Positions 1 to 8,061 of a DNA stretch of 64,000 bases are shown here, one piece after another. Location of the stretch: positions 231,989 to 295,988 of the forward strand of contig NZ_CXOO01000011.1 of assembly GCF_001269385.1 (NCBI RefSeq). The letters run 5' to 3'. The translations under genes and the position numbers were made by a program. Source of the DNA: Limnohabitans sp. DM1. Its GTDB lineage: Bacteria > Pseudomonadota > Gammaproteobacteria > Burkholderiales > Burkholderiaceae_C. The notes under the pieces are model-generated. The model was given only the letters and a program-made list of their open reading frames with translations. It made no database searches and was not told the DNA's origin. Position 1 is the first letter of the stretch. Each line of letters opens with the position of its first letter.

Positions 1-288
1 CACCAGCAACGCCTCGGGCTGCACCTGGGCCAGCACGCCATCGACTCCAGTGATCAGGTTGCCAATGGTGTTGGCCGCGCCCGTGCTGCCCTCGGCGCTG
101 TTCAAGAAAAAGTCCGGCTTGCGCACGCCCAGGTCGTCAAAAAACACCTGGTTCAGCTCGTAGTCGTAATTTTGTCCCGTGTGCACCAGTACATGGTCGC
201 AATGCGCGTCGAGCGCGGCCAACACGCGAGACAGCCGAATGATCTCGGGGCGCGTGCCCACGACCGACATGATTTTGAGTTTTTTCAT
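1..288 (-). CDS. fnlC: UDP-N-acetylglucosamine 2-epimerase family protein, 5' part only (WbjD/FnlC type)
   Basis: Only the first 96 codons are in the window; the gene continues past the left edge. The N-terminus reads MKKLKIMSVVGTRPEIIR, the GTRPE(I/L) Rossmann signature of WecB-like non-hydrolysing epimerases, followed by VHTGQNYD around residues 36-43, another family block. Its position 5 bp downstream of an FnlB/WbjC homologue, with an FnlA/WbjB homologue before that, points to FnlC/WbjD, which epimerises C2 in the last step to UDP-L-FucNAc. A general WecB (UDP-ManNAc) role cannot be excluded from the N-terminus alone. The family is certain and the specific role rests on context. Confidence 0.85.
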   Translation of the reverse strand, partial: MKKLKIMSVVGTRPEIIRLSRVLAALDAHCDHVLVHTGQNYDYELNQVFFDDLGVRKPDFFLNSAEGSTGAANTIGNLITGVDGVLAQVQPEALLV

Positions 289-293
289 CGTCT

Positions 294-1451
294 TTAAACT
301 TTCTCAGCCACCGTATCCGGGTGGGCGCGGTCAAAGACTTCGTTGGCCCACAGCATGACCACCAGCTCGTCTTGCCCGGTGTTGGTGATGTCGTGCACCC
401 AGCCGGGAATGGTGTCCACCACCTGGGGCTTGTCGCCCGATGTGGTCAGCTCAAAGCGCTCGTCGGTCAGCAAATGCCTGAAGCGAAACAGCCCCGTGCC
501 CTTGATGACCAAAAACTTTTCGGTCTTGGTGTGGTGGTAATGCCCACCCCGCGTGATGCCAGGATAGGCCGTGAAGTAGCTGAACTGCCCGCTGTCAGGG
601 GTCTTGAGCATCTCGACAAACACACCGCGTGGGTCTGCGTGCTGCGGCACATCGTAGGCAAAACGGTCGGTGGGCAAATAACTCACATAGGTGGCATACA
701 AGGCCCGCACAAAACCGGTGCCGACTGGCTCGCTCATCAGCGACGTGCGGCAGTTGCCGAAGGCCTGAATTTGTGCCGCCAATTCGCCCAACGACGGAAG
801 GTGGCACGGCAGCACCCTGCCCCACTTCGCATCGCTGTAAACCACAGCGTTCGCAACGTCATTCATGCACGCGTCAACCCACTCGATCAAGCTTGACACC
901 ACGTCGTCCACGTACACCAACGCCAAACTCAAAGAAGGGTCATTCACCTGTATCGGCAAGCCCCGCGCAATGTTGTGGCAAAACGTGGCCACCACCGAGT
1001 TGTAATTGGGCTTGCACCACTTGCCAAACACCCCCGGCAAACGAAAGATGACCGCCGGATTGCCCGTGTCCCGGGTCAGCACCTGCACAGCCTGCTCTGC
1101 CGCCAACTTGCTCTGCCCATAAGGATTTCGCTGCTCAGCCTGGGTTGACGACGCTAACACCAAAGGCACACGCCGCCCGCCGCTGGCCACCTGGCTGGCA
1201 ATGGCCTGGCAAATTGCCAGTGTCAAACCGGTGTTGACTTGTGCAAATGCGTTGGGATCAGCCGGGCGATTTTCTCCAGCCAAGTGCACCACCACATCGG
1301 CCTGCGCGATCAGTTGTGGCAATACCGCTGGATCGTCGCCACGGACAAACTCAGACACCGCAAAACGCGACAACTCGCGCAAGCGCACCCCCAGGTTTTT
1401 GCCAATGAAACCATTGGCACCTGTGATCAAAATTCTATTTATTGGATTCAT
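294..1451 (-). CDS. fnlB: Bifunctional NAD-dependent reductase with C-terminal cupin, WbjC/FnlB/CapF type (UDP-L-FucNAc synthesis)
   Basis: A 385-residue protein with an N-terminal extended-SDR fold (ITGANGFIGKNL near residue 10, HLAGENRP near 56) and a C-terminal cupin (GGHYHHTKTEKFLVIKGTG around residues 300-320). This two-domain layout is the hallmark of CapF/WbjC. In that family the cupin epimerises C3 of the 4-keto sugar and the SDR domain reduces C4, giving UDP-6-deoxy-L-talNAc, the substrate of the neighbouring FnlC-type epimerase. The length fits the family (about 370-390). It sits between FnlA, 355 bp upstream, and FnlC, 5 bp downstream. The gap from FnlA is unusual because these genes normally abut. 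Confidence 0.92.
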   Translation of the reverse strand: MNPINRILITGANGFIGKNLGVRLRELSRFAVSEFVRGDDPAVLPQLIAQADVVVHLAGENRPADPNAFAQVNTGLTLAICQAIASQVASGGRRVPLVLASSTQAEQRNPYGQSKLAAEQAVQVLTRDTGNPAVIFRLPGVFGKWCKPNYNSVVATFCHNIARGLPIQVNDPSLSLALVYVDDVVSSLIEWVDACMNDVANAVVYSDAKWGRVLPCHLPSLGELAAQIQAFGNCRTSLMSEPVGTGFVRALYATYVSYLPTDRFAYDVPQHADPRGVFVEMLKTPDSGQFSYFTAYPGITRGGHYHHTKTEKFLVIKGTGLFRFRHLLTDERFELTTSGDKPQVVDTIPGWVHDITNTGQDELVVMLWANEVFDRAHPDTVAEKV

Positions 1452-1806
1452 TTTTCTCGTTGCTCACGGACAAGGGCTGATCGTTGCGATCTCGATGCTG
1501 GAGCCTTTTGTGCATCGGCCAACAGCCCCTCCAGGTCGGCCTGTAGATACGGCCTTTTGAAATCTGAAAGGAAGATCAGGCGCTTGGCTTGTGTTTGACG
1601 CACATCGGTATCTACAGGAGCCCCCACCCTCTGGGCGATGGGGGGGTGGTCTGCGAGGGTTGATCGCGGCGGGAGCGCCACGCCTGCAGATGAAATGCCG
1701 TGCAAACTTCATGGGGCCAGATCAATAAAGGTGGTTACGCAATGGCGCAGTTCTGCCCCCTGCACATCTTCACATCGCGTTATCACCCAGGCACCAATCG
1801 GTCAAA
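1452..1806. other. 355-bp spacer between fnlA and fnlB with an 11-bp inverted repeat; no recognised gene
   Basis: No recognisable gene. An 85-codon minus-strand frame covers 1448-1705 but matches nothing I know and has no clear ribosome site. The spacer holds a perfect inverted repeat, CCTGTAGATAC at 1540-1550 and GTATCTACAGG at 1608-1618, enclosing 57 bases, then a C-rich/G-rich stretch (about 1620-1650) able to form a short stem. It may be a remnant of a small mobile element or a deleted gene, or it may carry a promoter for fnlB. None of these can be decided from the sequence. Confidence 0.5.
1540..1618. repeat. 11-bp perfect inverted repeat enclosing 57 bp
   Basis: CCTGTAGATAC (1540-1550) is the exact reverse complement of GTATCTACAGG (1608-1618). 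The 79-bp unit lies in the anomalous gap between fnlA and fnlB. It could be a MITE-like remnant or a chance pair. No flanking target duplication was identified. Confidence 0.5.
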
Positions 1807-2835
1807 TCACTCCTCTGCCTCCACCACCTCACCGCGCAGCGTGGCCTGCATGAACCGCACCTTCATCAGCAGTGCCTGCATGCCCGCCACATCCAGGCGG
1901 GTGGTGTTGTGAGAGTTGTAGTCCACCGCCTCAGAAATTCGAATCTCGCCCTGCTCCACAAACTTGCCGTAGTTCAAGTCTCGCAAATCGGGAGGCACGC
2001 GGTAATAGCCACCCAGATCATTGGCTGCAGCCATCTCTTCGCGGCTGAGCAGCGCCTCGTAGAGCTTTTCACCATGGCGGGTGCCGATCACGCGCACATC
2101 GTGGTTGGGCTTGCCCAACAGACCCGTCAGTGCCTGGGTCAGCACCTCGATCGTGGCCGCAGGCGCCTTTTGCACAAAAATCTCACCGGGCTGACCATGC
2201 TCAAACGCATAGAGCACCAGGTCCACCGCATCGTCCAGCGTCATCATGAAGCGGGTCATGCTCGGATCGGTGATGGTGATGGGGTGGTCGGCGCGGATCT
2301 GCTGCGCAAACAAGGGAATGACCGAACCGCGTGACGCCATGACATTGCCATAGCGCGTGACGTTGATGACCGTGTTGCCACTGCTGCGCGACTTGGCAAC
2401 GGCCACTTTTTCCATCATGGCCTTGCTGGTGCCCATGGCGTTGATGGGGTAGACCGCCTTGTCGGTGCTGAGCACCACCACCCGCTTGACACCACAGTTG
2501 ATGGCCGCTTCGAGCACATTCTCTGTGCCCATCACATTGGTTTTGACCGCCTCCAGCGGGTGGAACTCGCAAGACGGCACCTGCTTGAGCGCTGCCGCGT
2601 GGTAGATGAAGTCCGAATCACGCACCGCGCCCAGCACCGACTGAGAATCACGCACATCGCCAATGTAGAACTTCAGCTTGGGGCTGTTGTACTTCTTGCG
2701 CATGTCGTCTTGCTTTTTCTCGTCACGGCTGAGGATGCGAATTTCCTTCAGGTCGGAATTTAAAAAGCGGCGCAACACCGCGTTGCCAAAAGAACCGGTC
2801 CCGCCGGTGATCAAAAGCACTTTATTCTTGAACAT
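1807..2835 (-). CDS. fnlA: UDP-GlcNAc 4,6-dehydratase (inverting)/epimerase, WbjB/FnlA/CapE type
   Basis: A 342-residue SDR that dehydrates UDP-GlcNAc at C4/C6 and inverts C5, giving UDP-2-acetamido-2,6-dideoxy-beta-L-arabino-hexos-4-ulose, the first intermediate of L-FucNAc synthesis. The cofactor motif TGGTGSFG is at residues 10-17 and the catalytic STDKA has Lys at 126. The usual SDR tyrosine is replaced by methionine (NAMGTSK, Met134), which is typical of CapE/FnlA and separates it from PseB. HGEKLYE and the YYRVPPDxRDLNY tail also fit. I chose the ATG at 2835 because GAGGA lies nine bases upstream; a TTG one codon earlier is less likely. Its product is also the known substrate of PseC, encoded upstream in the same operon. 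Confidence 0.93.
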   Translation of the reverse strand: MFKNKVLLITGGTGSFGNAVLRRFLNSDLKEIRILSRDEKKQDDMRKKYNSPKLKFYIGDVRDSQSVLGAVRDSDFIYHAAALKQVPSCEFHPLEAVKTNVMGTENVLEAAINCGVKRVVVLSTDKAVYPINAMGTSKAMMEKVAVAKSRSSGNTVINVTRYGNVMASRGSVIPLFAQQIRADHPITITDPSMTRFMMTLDDAVDLVLYAFEHGQPGEIFVQKAPAATIEVLTQALTGLLGKPNHDVRVIGTRHGEKLYEALLSREEMAAANDLGGYYRVPPDLRDLNYGKFVEQGEIRISEAVDYNSHNTTRLDVAGMQALLMKVRFMQATLRGEVVEAEE

Positions 2836-2853
2836 CAAAAAATCCTCAGGAAA

Positions 2854-3639
2854 TTAAATCTTCAAAACATCACGACACAGCTGTAACTTTTGCTCTGGCG
2901 TCGGGTAATTGATCAGCACCGCACGGTACTTACCCTTGAACACAAACAAGCTGCCTGCGGCTGCGCCCACAACACCCAACTTGGTGACCAATTGAGATAC
3001 ATGGTCCAGCGAACCCGCACCGCCCATGCATGTGACCGGCACACCCAGCGCCTGCCTGAACTGGCTGGCCAGCTCCAAGTCATAACCCTGCATGAAGCCA
3101 TCGCGATCCACTGAATTGACCACCACCTCGCCCGCACCAGCCTCTTGCAGCTGCTTGGCCAAGATCAGTGGGTCCAGCTTGTGCGCCACAGAGGCATTGC
3201 GCGTGCACACCTCATAGCCCTTGGCAAACAGGCCCGACCTTTTGCGCACATCCAGCACCGCCACCACCGACTGACGGCCCACGGCATCGGCCATCTCGGT
3301 CAACAGCGCAGGGTTGGCAATGGCCGCGGCGCTGACGGCCACCTTCTCCACGCCCATGTCCACAATGCGCGCCGCTTGAGCAGCAGTGGTCACCCCACCG
3401 CCGTAGCACAGTGGCATTCGGCACTCAGCCGCCAGCTTGGCGATCAAGGCAAAGTCAGGCTCACGCCCCTGAACCGTGGCGTCGATGTCCAGCACGATCA
3501 ACTCGTCGGCTTCCTTCTCGTTGAAAATCTTCACCGCGTTGATCGGGTCGCCCACGTACTTGGGGTCTTTGAAGCCCTGCGTTTTGACCAGGCCCCCCTT
3601 GTGCACCAACAGACAAGGGATGATTCTGGGTCTCAACAT
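2854..3639 (-). CDS. hisF2: HisF-like cyclase/ammonia-accepting subunit of a sugar amidation system (HisF2)
   Basis: A 261-residue TIM-barrel protein of the HisF family (RIIPCLLVHKGGLVKT at the start, ELIVLDIDAT near 45, CYGGGVTT near 79). It differs from histidine-pathway HisF in its KTQGFKDPKYVGDP segment and its Cys-rich C-terminal half, and it sits next to wbpG and hisH2 rather than other his genes. In Pseudomonas aeruginosa the equivalent trio (wbpG, hisH2, hisF2) is needed for an acetamidino group on an O-antigen sugar. HisH makes ammonia from glutamine and HisF is thought to channel it to WbpG. It lies 3 bp downstream of hisH2. Confidence 0.9.
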   Translation of the reverse strand: MLRPRIIPCLLVHKGGLVKTQGFKDPKYVGDPINAVKIFNEKEADELIVLDIDATVQGREPDFALIAKLAAECRMPLCYGGGVTTAAQAARIVDMGVEKVAVSAAAIANPALLTEMADAVGRQSVVAVLDVRKRSGLFAKGYEVCTRNASVAHKLDPLILAKQLQEAGAGEVVVNSVDRDGFMQGYDLELASQFRQALGVPVTCMGGAGSLDHVSQLVTKLGVVGAAAGSLFVFKGKYRAVLINYPTPEQKLQLCRDVLKI

Positions 3640-3642
3640 GGC

Positions 3643-4260
3643 TTAAAGCTCCGCAAAATTTTTCAGCAACTGCGCACCCCAGTGGTGGCTTTTTTCGGGG
3701 TGGCACTGCACCCCATGAATGTGGCCACGGCTGACCACCGCATCAAAATCCAGGCCGTAATGCGCCGTGGCGGCCACATCGCCCTTGTCCAATGCATCAA
3801 AGTAAAAAGAGTGCAAAAAGTAAAACTGCGCGGCGTCTTCAAAACCTGCCGAAAACAAACGCGCCCCCGTTGCCGGCTGCACCCCGTTCCAGCCCATGTG
3901 CGGCATGGGCAAACGGGCAGACAAAGGGTTGTTGGCAAAAGCCCTCACACGCCCCGGCACCCAATTAAGGCCGGACAAATTGCCCTCGTCTGAGCCAGCC
4001 GCCAACATCTGCATGCCCACACACACGCCCAGCACCGGCACACCCTGGCCCAAAACCATGGCCTCCAGCACGGGGCGCATGCCCGAGTCGTTGAGCCGCT
4101 GCATGGCGTGGTCAAAATGCCCAACGCCAGGCAAAATCAATCGCGTCGCGTCCACCAAGTCCGATGGCATCAGAGCCCGCTCGGCCTGGATACCCAAACG
4201 CTTGAACAAGGTCATGAAGGCCTGGATATTTCCAACACCGTAGTCCACGATGCGAATCAT
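3643..4260 (-). CDS. hisH2: HisH-like glutamine amidotransferase (HisH2) of the sugar amidation system
   Basis: A 205-residue class I glutamine amidotransferase. It shows IVDYGVGNIQ at the N-terminus, the nucleophile elbow GVCVGMQ (catalytic Cys near residue 80) and the QCHPEKSH block with the catalytic His/Glu near 186-188. It should hydrolyse glutamine to supply ammonia. The start overlaps the wbpG stop in an ATGA (4257-4260), so the two are probably translationally coupled. As with hisF2, absence of other his genes and contact with wbpG argue for polysaccharide rather than histidine biosynthesis. Confidence 0.9.
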   Translation of the reverse strand: MIRIVDYGVGNIQAFMTLFKRLGIQAERALMPSDLVDATRLILPGVGHFDHAMQRLNDSGMRPVLEAMVLGQGVPVLGVCVGMQMLAAGSDEGNLSGLNWVPGRVRAFANNPLSARLPMPHMGWNGVQPATGARLFSAGFEDAAQFYFLHSFYFDALDKGDVAATAHYGLDFDAVVSRGHIHGVQCHPEKSHHWGAQLLKNFAEL

Positions 4261-5390
4261 CTGAAAAACCTTTTTTCCAGGCCCAACTTGCGCATCAGGT
4301 TCGCGCCAAAACCAATCAGATCGCGCTTGTTTTTGTAATCGCGGTAAGTCTTCTTGGGGCTGTCAAAAATGGCTTGCAATTCGTCCACAGTCAACCCCAA
4401 TTTGTGAGCCACATATTCAAACTCTTGCGTCAAAAAGTGCTCATCCATCTCAGGCTTGGCAATGCGCTCCAAGGCTTGGTCTCGCGTCATTTGCCCCGTC
4501 ATGATCAAGCTGGAAAAATGGGCCCGACGCTTTTCAAAACCAAATCGACGGGGCAACCAATAATCTTCATAAAACCGCGTGAAGCGAGACTCATGATGCT
4601 TGTGCTTGAAACGTTGCCAGCCAAAGCGGTGCTCCAATTCATCCTCGGCATCTTTTTTCAAATAGGGCACCAAATTCAAGGGGTGGTGCACCTTCATGCC
4701 CAAGACCTTTTGGTACCAAACCTTGTAAACCAGAATATCCACCAATGGAAAATCGTTGGGTTTGCCATCTCCGCACTTGCGCCAAATGTCATCAAATAGG
4801 GTTTTGTCAATTCCGAGATAACCACCCCACTCTTCTGGCTCTCGGCAGCATTCCGTTGAAAAGTTAGATCCGGTAATAATATTTTTAATGCCATATTGGC
4901 GCGCAAACTTGTATAACCCTGAGAAGAAGGCCGCATCTTGCACCAAATCTTGATCTGGAATTCCAGAGCGCAAAAAAGCCACCTGCATCCGTTTGACAGC
5001 CTCCCAATTCACAACATCTGTGTACAGGTCTAAACCCAGCCCATCAACCAGTTTCTCGATATTGCCCACGGCTTGGTCAGTATTCCAGCCAGCATCCACA
5101 TGGAACAACAGCGGTCGCAGGCCCATCTTCTCCTTGACAACATAAGCGACATAGGAACTGTCAAGCCCGCCAGACAGTCCCAAAATGCAATCAAAATCAC
5201 GACCCCGGCCATCAGCCTTAATGGTCTCTGCCATCCTCATCAGATCACGCTGATCGTGTTCATCGGTATGCCAACTGTGGCTAATGGATTTTTCAAAGTT
5301 GTTGCAATAGTCACACCAACCCCGCTCATCGAAATGGATGTTCGGATCAGTGGTGTCCATGATGCAATGAGAGCAAATCTGGTCAGTCAT
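4257..5390 (-). CDS. wbpG: N-acetyl sugar amidotransferase, WbpG/PseA family
   Basis: A 377-residue PP-loop ATP-pyrophosphatase. Two CxxC pairs near the N-terminus (CSHC at 6-9, CDYC at 26-29) suggest a zinc site, and the PP-loop is GLSGGLDSSY around residue 69. Family members (WbpG in P. aeruginosa; PseA/LegA-like proteins) convert an N-acetyl group of a sugar to acetamidino using ammonia from HisH/HisF. Neighbours on one side are hisH2, hisF2 and fnlAB(C), so L-FucNAc is a plausible target (giving FucNAm). The pse genes lie on the other side, so an acetamidino pseudaminic acid is the alternative. Confidence 0.9.
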   Translation of the reverse strand: MTDQICSHCIMDTTDPNIHFDERGWCDYCNNFEKSISHSWHTDEHDQRDLMRMAETIKADGRGRDFDCILGLSGGLDSSYVAYVVKEKMGLRPLLFHVDAGWNTDQAVGNIEKLVDGLGLDLYTDVVNWEAVKRMQVAFLRSGIPDQDLVQDAAFFSGLYKFARQYGIKNIITGSNFSTECCREPEEWGGYLGIDKTLFDDIWRKCGDGKPNDFPLVDILVYKVWYQKVLGMKVHHPLNLVPYLKKDAEDELEHRFGWQRFKHKHHESRFTRFYEDYWLPRRFGFEKRRAHFSSLIMTGQMTRDQALERIAKPEMDEHFLTQEFEYVAHKLGLTVDELQAIFDSPKKTYRDYKNKRDLIGFGANLMRKLGLEKRFFR

Positions 5391-5414
5391 AATTTTATTG
5401 GCGTTAGAGGAGTA

Positions 5415-6716
5415 TCAGGAAATGTTGGTAGAAGGTATGTTGATTTGCGAAACCCTAAACAAAGTCATCAAAAAGCACGAAAATTTAGAAATAAAAAAAG
5501 CGAAACTAAACCACAGAACAGAAGGTGTCAGAATATTGCCTGCTGCCAAATAATAAAACCCAAAGAGTAGCAAACTGAGTGCGGCCAGCATGGCCAAATC
5601 AGACTGCTTTCGCAATGCATAAAACAAACTGTCAAAAAATTGTGATGACACATGAAAAGCTGAGCCCAAATAAATGAACGAAAGTGCAATCACATGATTG
5701 GCAAATAAATACTCGGAAAAATAACGATAAATTACTTTATTCAAAGCCAATAGATAAAATGGTCCAATAATCAAACTTCCAATCAAAAAAAAGTAAGCCT
5801 GCATGCGCGTTATGTTGGCAAGCCCTTCAGGGTCATTTTTCCTGCTAAATGCTGAAATCAAGCGAGGGATGATCACTGCGTTGTACACGCCTGCGAAAGC
5901 TGTAAATGCCAAAAAAGTGATCAATAAAAAAGAGTATTGCCCCAGCGCCAGAGCCCCCAAAAACCAAGCTACAAGCCACTTATCCAGCATCAAGGATAAA
6001 TATCTAAGAAGTTGCAGTTTCAAAAATGAAAAACTATCATTTAGCAGAGCAAAAATAATAGCCGGATCAAATACAAACCCCTTCAAACGTGGGCCAGGGC
6101 CCCACACCCAGAGTGCCATGGCAATGGCTGCACCGGACGAAGCCAACTCAGCCAGCAAGATGCCCGAAAAGTCACCCCATTGGGCCAGTACATAACCCGT
6201 CGACAGAAGCATTACTGCCCGAAAAAACACCATGCCAGCAAATGCCAATGCGCGCTGAGCAGCCCGTAAACTGGCGTCCACCATGCCAAACACAACCGTC
6301 GAAACCAGCAAGGCGCACAACACCCCAAAATTAGCCCAGCCAAGACCCCACCAATTCATCAGGTATGAAACCGCAATCAAGGGAACCAATAACATCCCGG
6401 TCATCAGCAGCCCCACGCTCATAGAGTGATCACGCAGCTTGTAAATTTCGACCATCTGCCCTTGCCCATGGCTACTAGAACCACGCTGAATCAGATACTC
6501 ATTCAAGCCCGCTGCGCCAACATAAGCGCCAACCGCAACTGAGGACATGACAGCTGAGTACATACCAAAATCACCGGGCAAAAGAACCTTGGAGAAGACA
6601 ATCCACTTACCAAAGCTCAGCGCCATCCCGCCAAACATCAACGCTGCGTAGAGCAAGTGCTCGGCCTTCTTGTTGTAAAGAGCCACCACGGGGTCAAGCT
6701 TGCTCAATACCTGCAA
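5415..6716 (-). CDS. wzx: Wzx-like oligosaccharide flippase (MOP superfamily)
   Basis: A roughly 430-residue, strongly hydrophobic protein with about 12 predicted membrane segments. It has MOP-family features: FSKVLLPGDFGMYS in the first loop and LRYLSLMLDKWLVAWFLG in the middle. It should flip undecaprenyl-linked repeat units across the inner membrane. Base composition is more AT-rich than the core genes to the right, as is usual for wzx. The start is unresolved: the outer limit given is a TTG, and GTG codons at 6689 and 6686 are possible. Its 5' end overlaps the 3' end of the preceding gene in all cases except the two GTGs. Confidence 0.82.
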   Translation of the reverse strand: MQVLSKLDPVVALYNKKAEHLLYAALMFGGMALSFGKWIVFSKVLLPGDFGMYSAVMSSVAVGAYVGAAGLNEYLIQRGSSSHGQGQMVEIYKLRDHSMSVGLLMTGMLLVPLIAVSYLMNWWGLGWANFGVLCALLVSTVVFGMVDASLRAAQRALAFAGMVFFRAVMLLSTGYVLAQWGDFSGILLAELASSGAAIAMALWVWGPGPRLKGFVFDPAIIFALLNDSFSFLKLQLLRYLSLMLDKWLVAWFLGALALGQYSFLLITFLAFTAFAGVYNAVIIPRLISAFSRKNDPEGLANITRMQAYFFLIGSLIIGPFYLLALNKVIYRYFSEYLFANHVIALSFIYLGSAFHVSSQFFDSLFYALRKQSDLAMLAALSLLLFGFYYLAAGNILTPSVLWFSFAFFISKFSCFLMTLFRVSQINIPSTNIS

Positions 6717-8061
6717 AGTTCAAATAGCCTTTGATCTGAACCGCAATATTTATGGCGTATTCCATGTGCTCAGGCTTGTCGGCCGACCACGACCCGTCAA
6801 TGATGTAACGCCCAGGCAACGCGCCCGACAGTACATGTGCTACCAAAGCACGGTTTCGTTCCATAGCCGCTTTATGGTCAAACGATTGAAGATATTGTTT
6901 GATCTCACTGACAGGGGTTTGAAGACTAATTTTTTTGAAGCTATTCCCATGTGCATAGTAAGGATCACAGGTGGTCAGCACAGGTTTACCCCGAATGGCG
7001 GCCTCAAACCCCACGCTGCCCGTCCAGACCAACACCGTATCGGAAGCGTCGACCAATTCCTGTGAAGCTGTGTGTGTGGGCGCAAAAATCACCGAATCAA
7101 ACTGACTTAATTGCTTGTAAAGCTTGGGGTTGCGGTAACCCAGCACATTGGGATGCTCTTTAAAAAGCAAAGTGAAATCATTTTTCAGGTGCGCAACCAA
7201 TCGAAGCAAGTAGGCTTCATAGTCCACAGCATCCAAATCTTCGCACCAATAGTCAACTGTGGCCTCAGGAATCATTTGCAGCGGAATAAATACAATGGGT
7301 TTATTCGCCTGTTGCACTCGAGAACGCCATTGGACCTGACCGATATTGAGCTTGGGGAAAATATGTGCCCATTGCTTTGCAACAATCAGGGTGGCCCAGT
7401 TGTGATAGTTAAATCGCTCGTTTCTATCCAACCGTATAAGCCAAAAATATGGAATTTTGGTCAAATTTCGCAGCCAACGTCCTATGGCATACAAAAAAAT
7501 ACGTGAGTCACTATTTTTAATGAAGTCAGGTTTGTAATTTTTTTGGAGTAATTTATCTAAAACCAATTGTGTTTCATTTGCACCCACTATTCGGGAACAA
7601 ACATACTCACCCCGTGCAGATATTCTGAAATATCCTGAAATGAAAGTTGGCACCAATCCGACAAAAGGGATTTTGCGTTGTTTAGCTTGAAAGTACAAAA
7701 CGTCCATCACATAAGAATCGATGGTTTCTGTCAGCACCAAATCAGGCTTGATACCATCCAAGACCTTACCCATGGCCTTCCACATGGCCCGCAAATGAAA
7801 CAATGCTTGTTCACGCTCAATTGCCCGTAACAGTCTGCATCGAGAAATAATATCAAGCTCGAGTGTCGTCGCTTCCGTTGGATCCTTAGATCGACCTTCA
7901 CCAATGATTCGACGGTATTGCGCAAACAAACCTGTTGTATCGCATGTTGGATGACCGCTTAAAATTGCAATATCTGCGAGCGGTTCGATTTGACTGCCAA
8001 TAAAATAATACTGCTCTTTTGACCAAGGACCCACGTGACAAAGTATTGTGTTTAGATTCAT
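6694..8061 (-). CDS. KpsC/KpsS-like capsule polysaccharide glycosyltransferase family protein
   Basis: A 455-residue cytoplasmic-type protein with no clear membrane segment. The C-terminal half carries LLFKEHPNVLGYRNP (about residue 305) and VWTGSVGFEAAIRGKPVL (about 350), the pattern of the KpsC/KpsS/LipB capsule family and of related beta-Kdo-type transferases that use CMP-sugars. With a complete CMP-pseudaminate pathway just upstream, a nonulosonic-acid transferase is a reasonable inference. I chose the ATG at 8061 because it forms an ATGA overlap with the Wzy-like stop (8058-8060); a frame extension upstream exists. No other glycosyltransferase for the repeat unit is visible in this operon inside the window. 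Confidence 0.72.
   Translation of the reverse strand: MNLNTILCHVGPWSKEQYYFIGSQIEPLADIAILSGHPTCDTTGLFAQYRRIIGEGRSKDPTEATTLELDIISRCRLLRAIEREQALFHLRAMWKAMGKVLDGIKPDLVLTETIDSYVMDVLYFQAKQRKIPFVGLVPTFISGYFRISARGEYVCSRIVGANETQLVLDKLLQKNYKPDFIKNSDSRIFLYAIGRWLRNLTKIPYFWLIRLDRNERFNYHNWATLIVAKQWAHIFPKLNIGQVQWRSRVQQANKPIVFIPLQMIPEATVDYWCEDLDAVDYEAYLLRLVAHLKNDFTLLFKEHPNVLGYRNPKLYKQLSQFDSVIFAPTHTASQELVDASDTVLVWTGSVGFEAAIRGKPVLTTCDPYYAHGNSFKKISLQTPVSEIKQYLQSFDHKAAMERNRALVAHVLSGALPGRYIIDGSWSADKPEHMEYAINIAVQIKGYLNFAGIEQA

Noticed and set aside
2854..4260. hisF/hisH as histidine biosynthesis genes
   Set aside because: No other his genes nearby, translational coupling with wbpG and variant HisF sequence point to sugar amidation.
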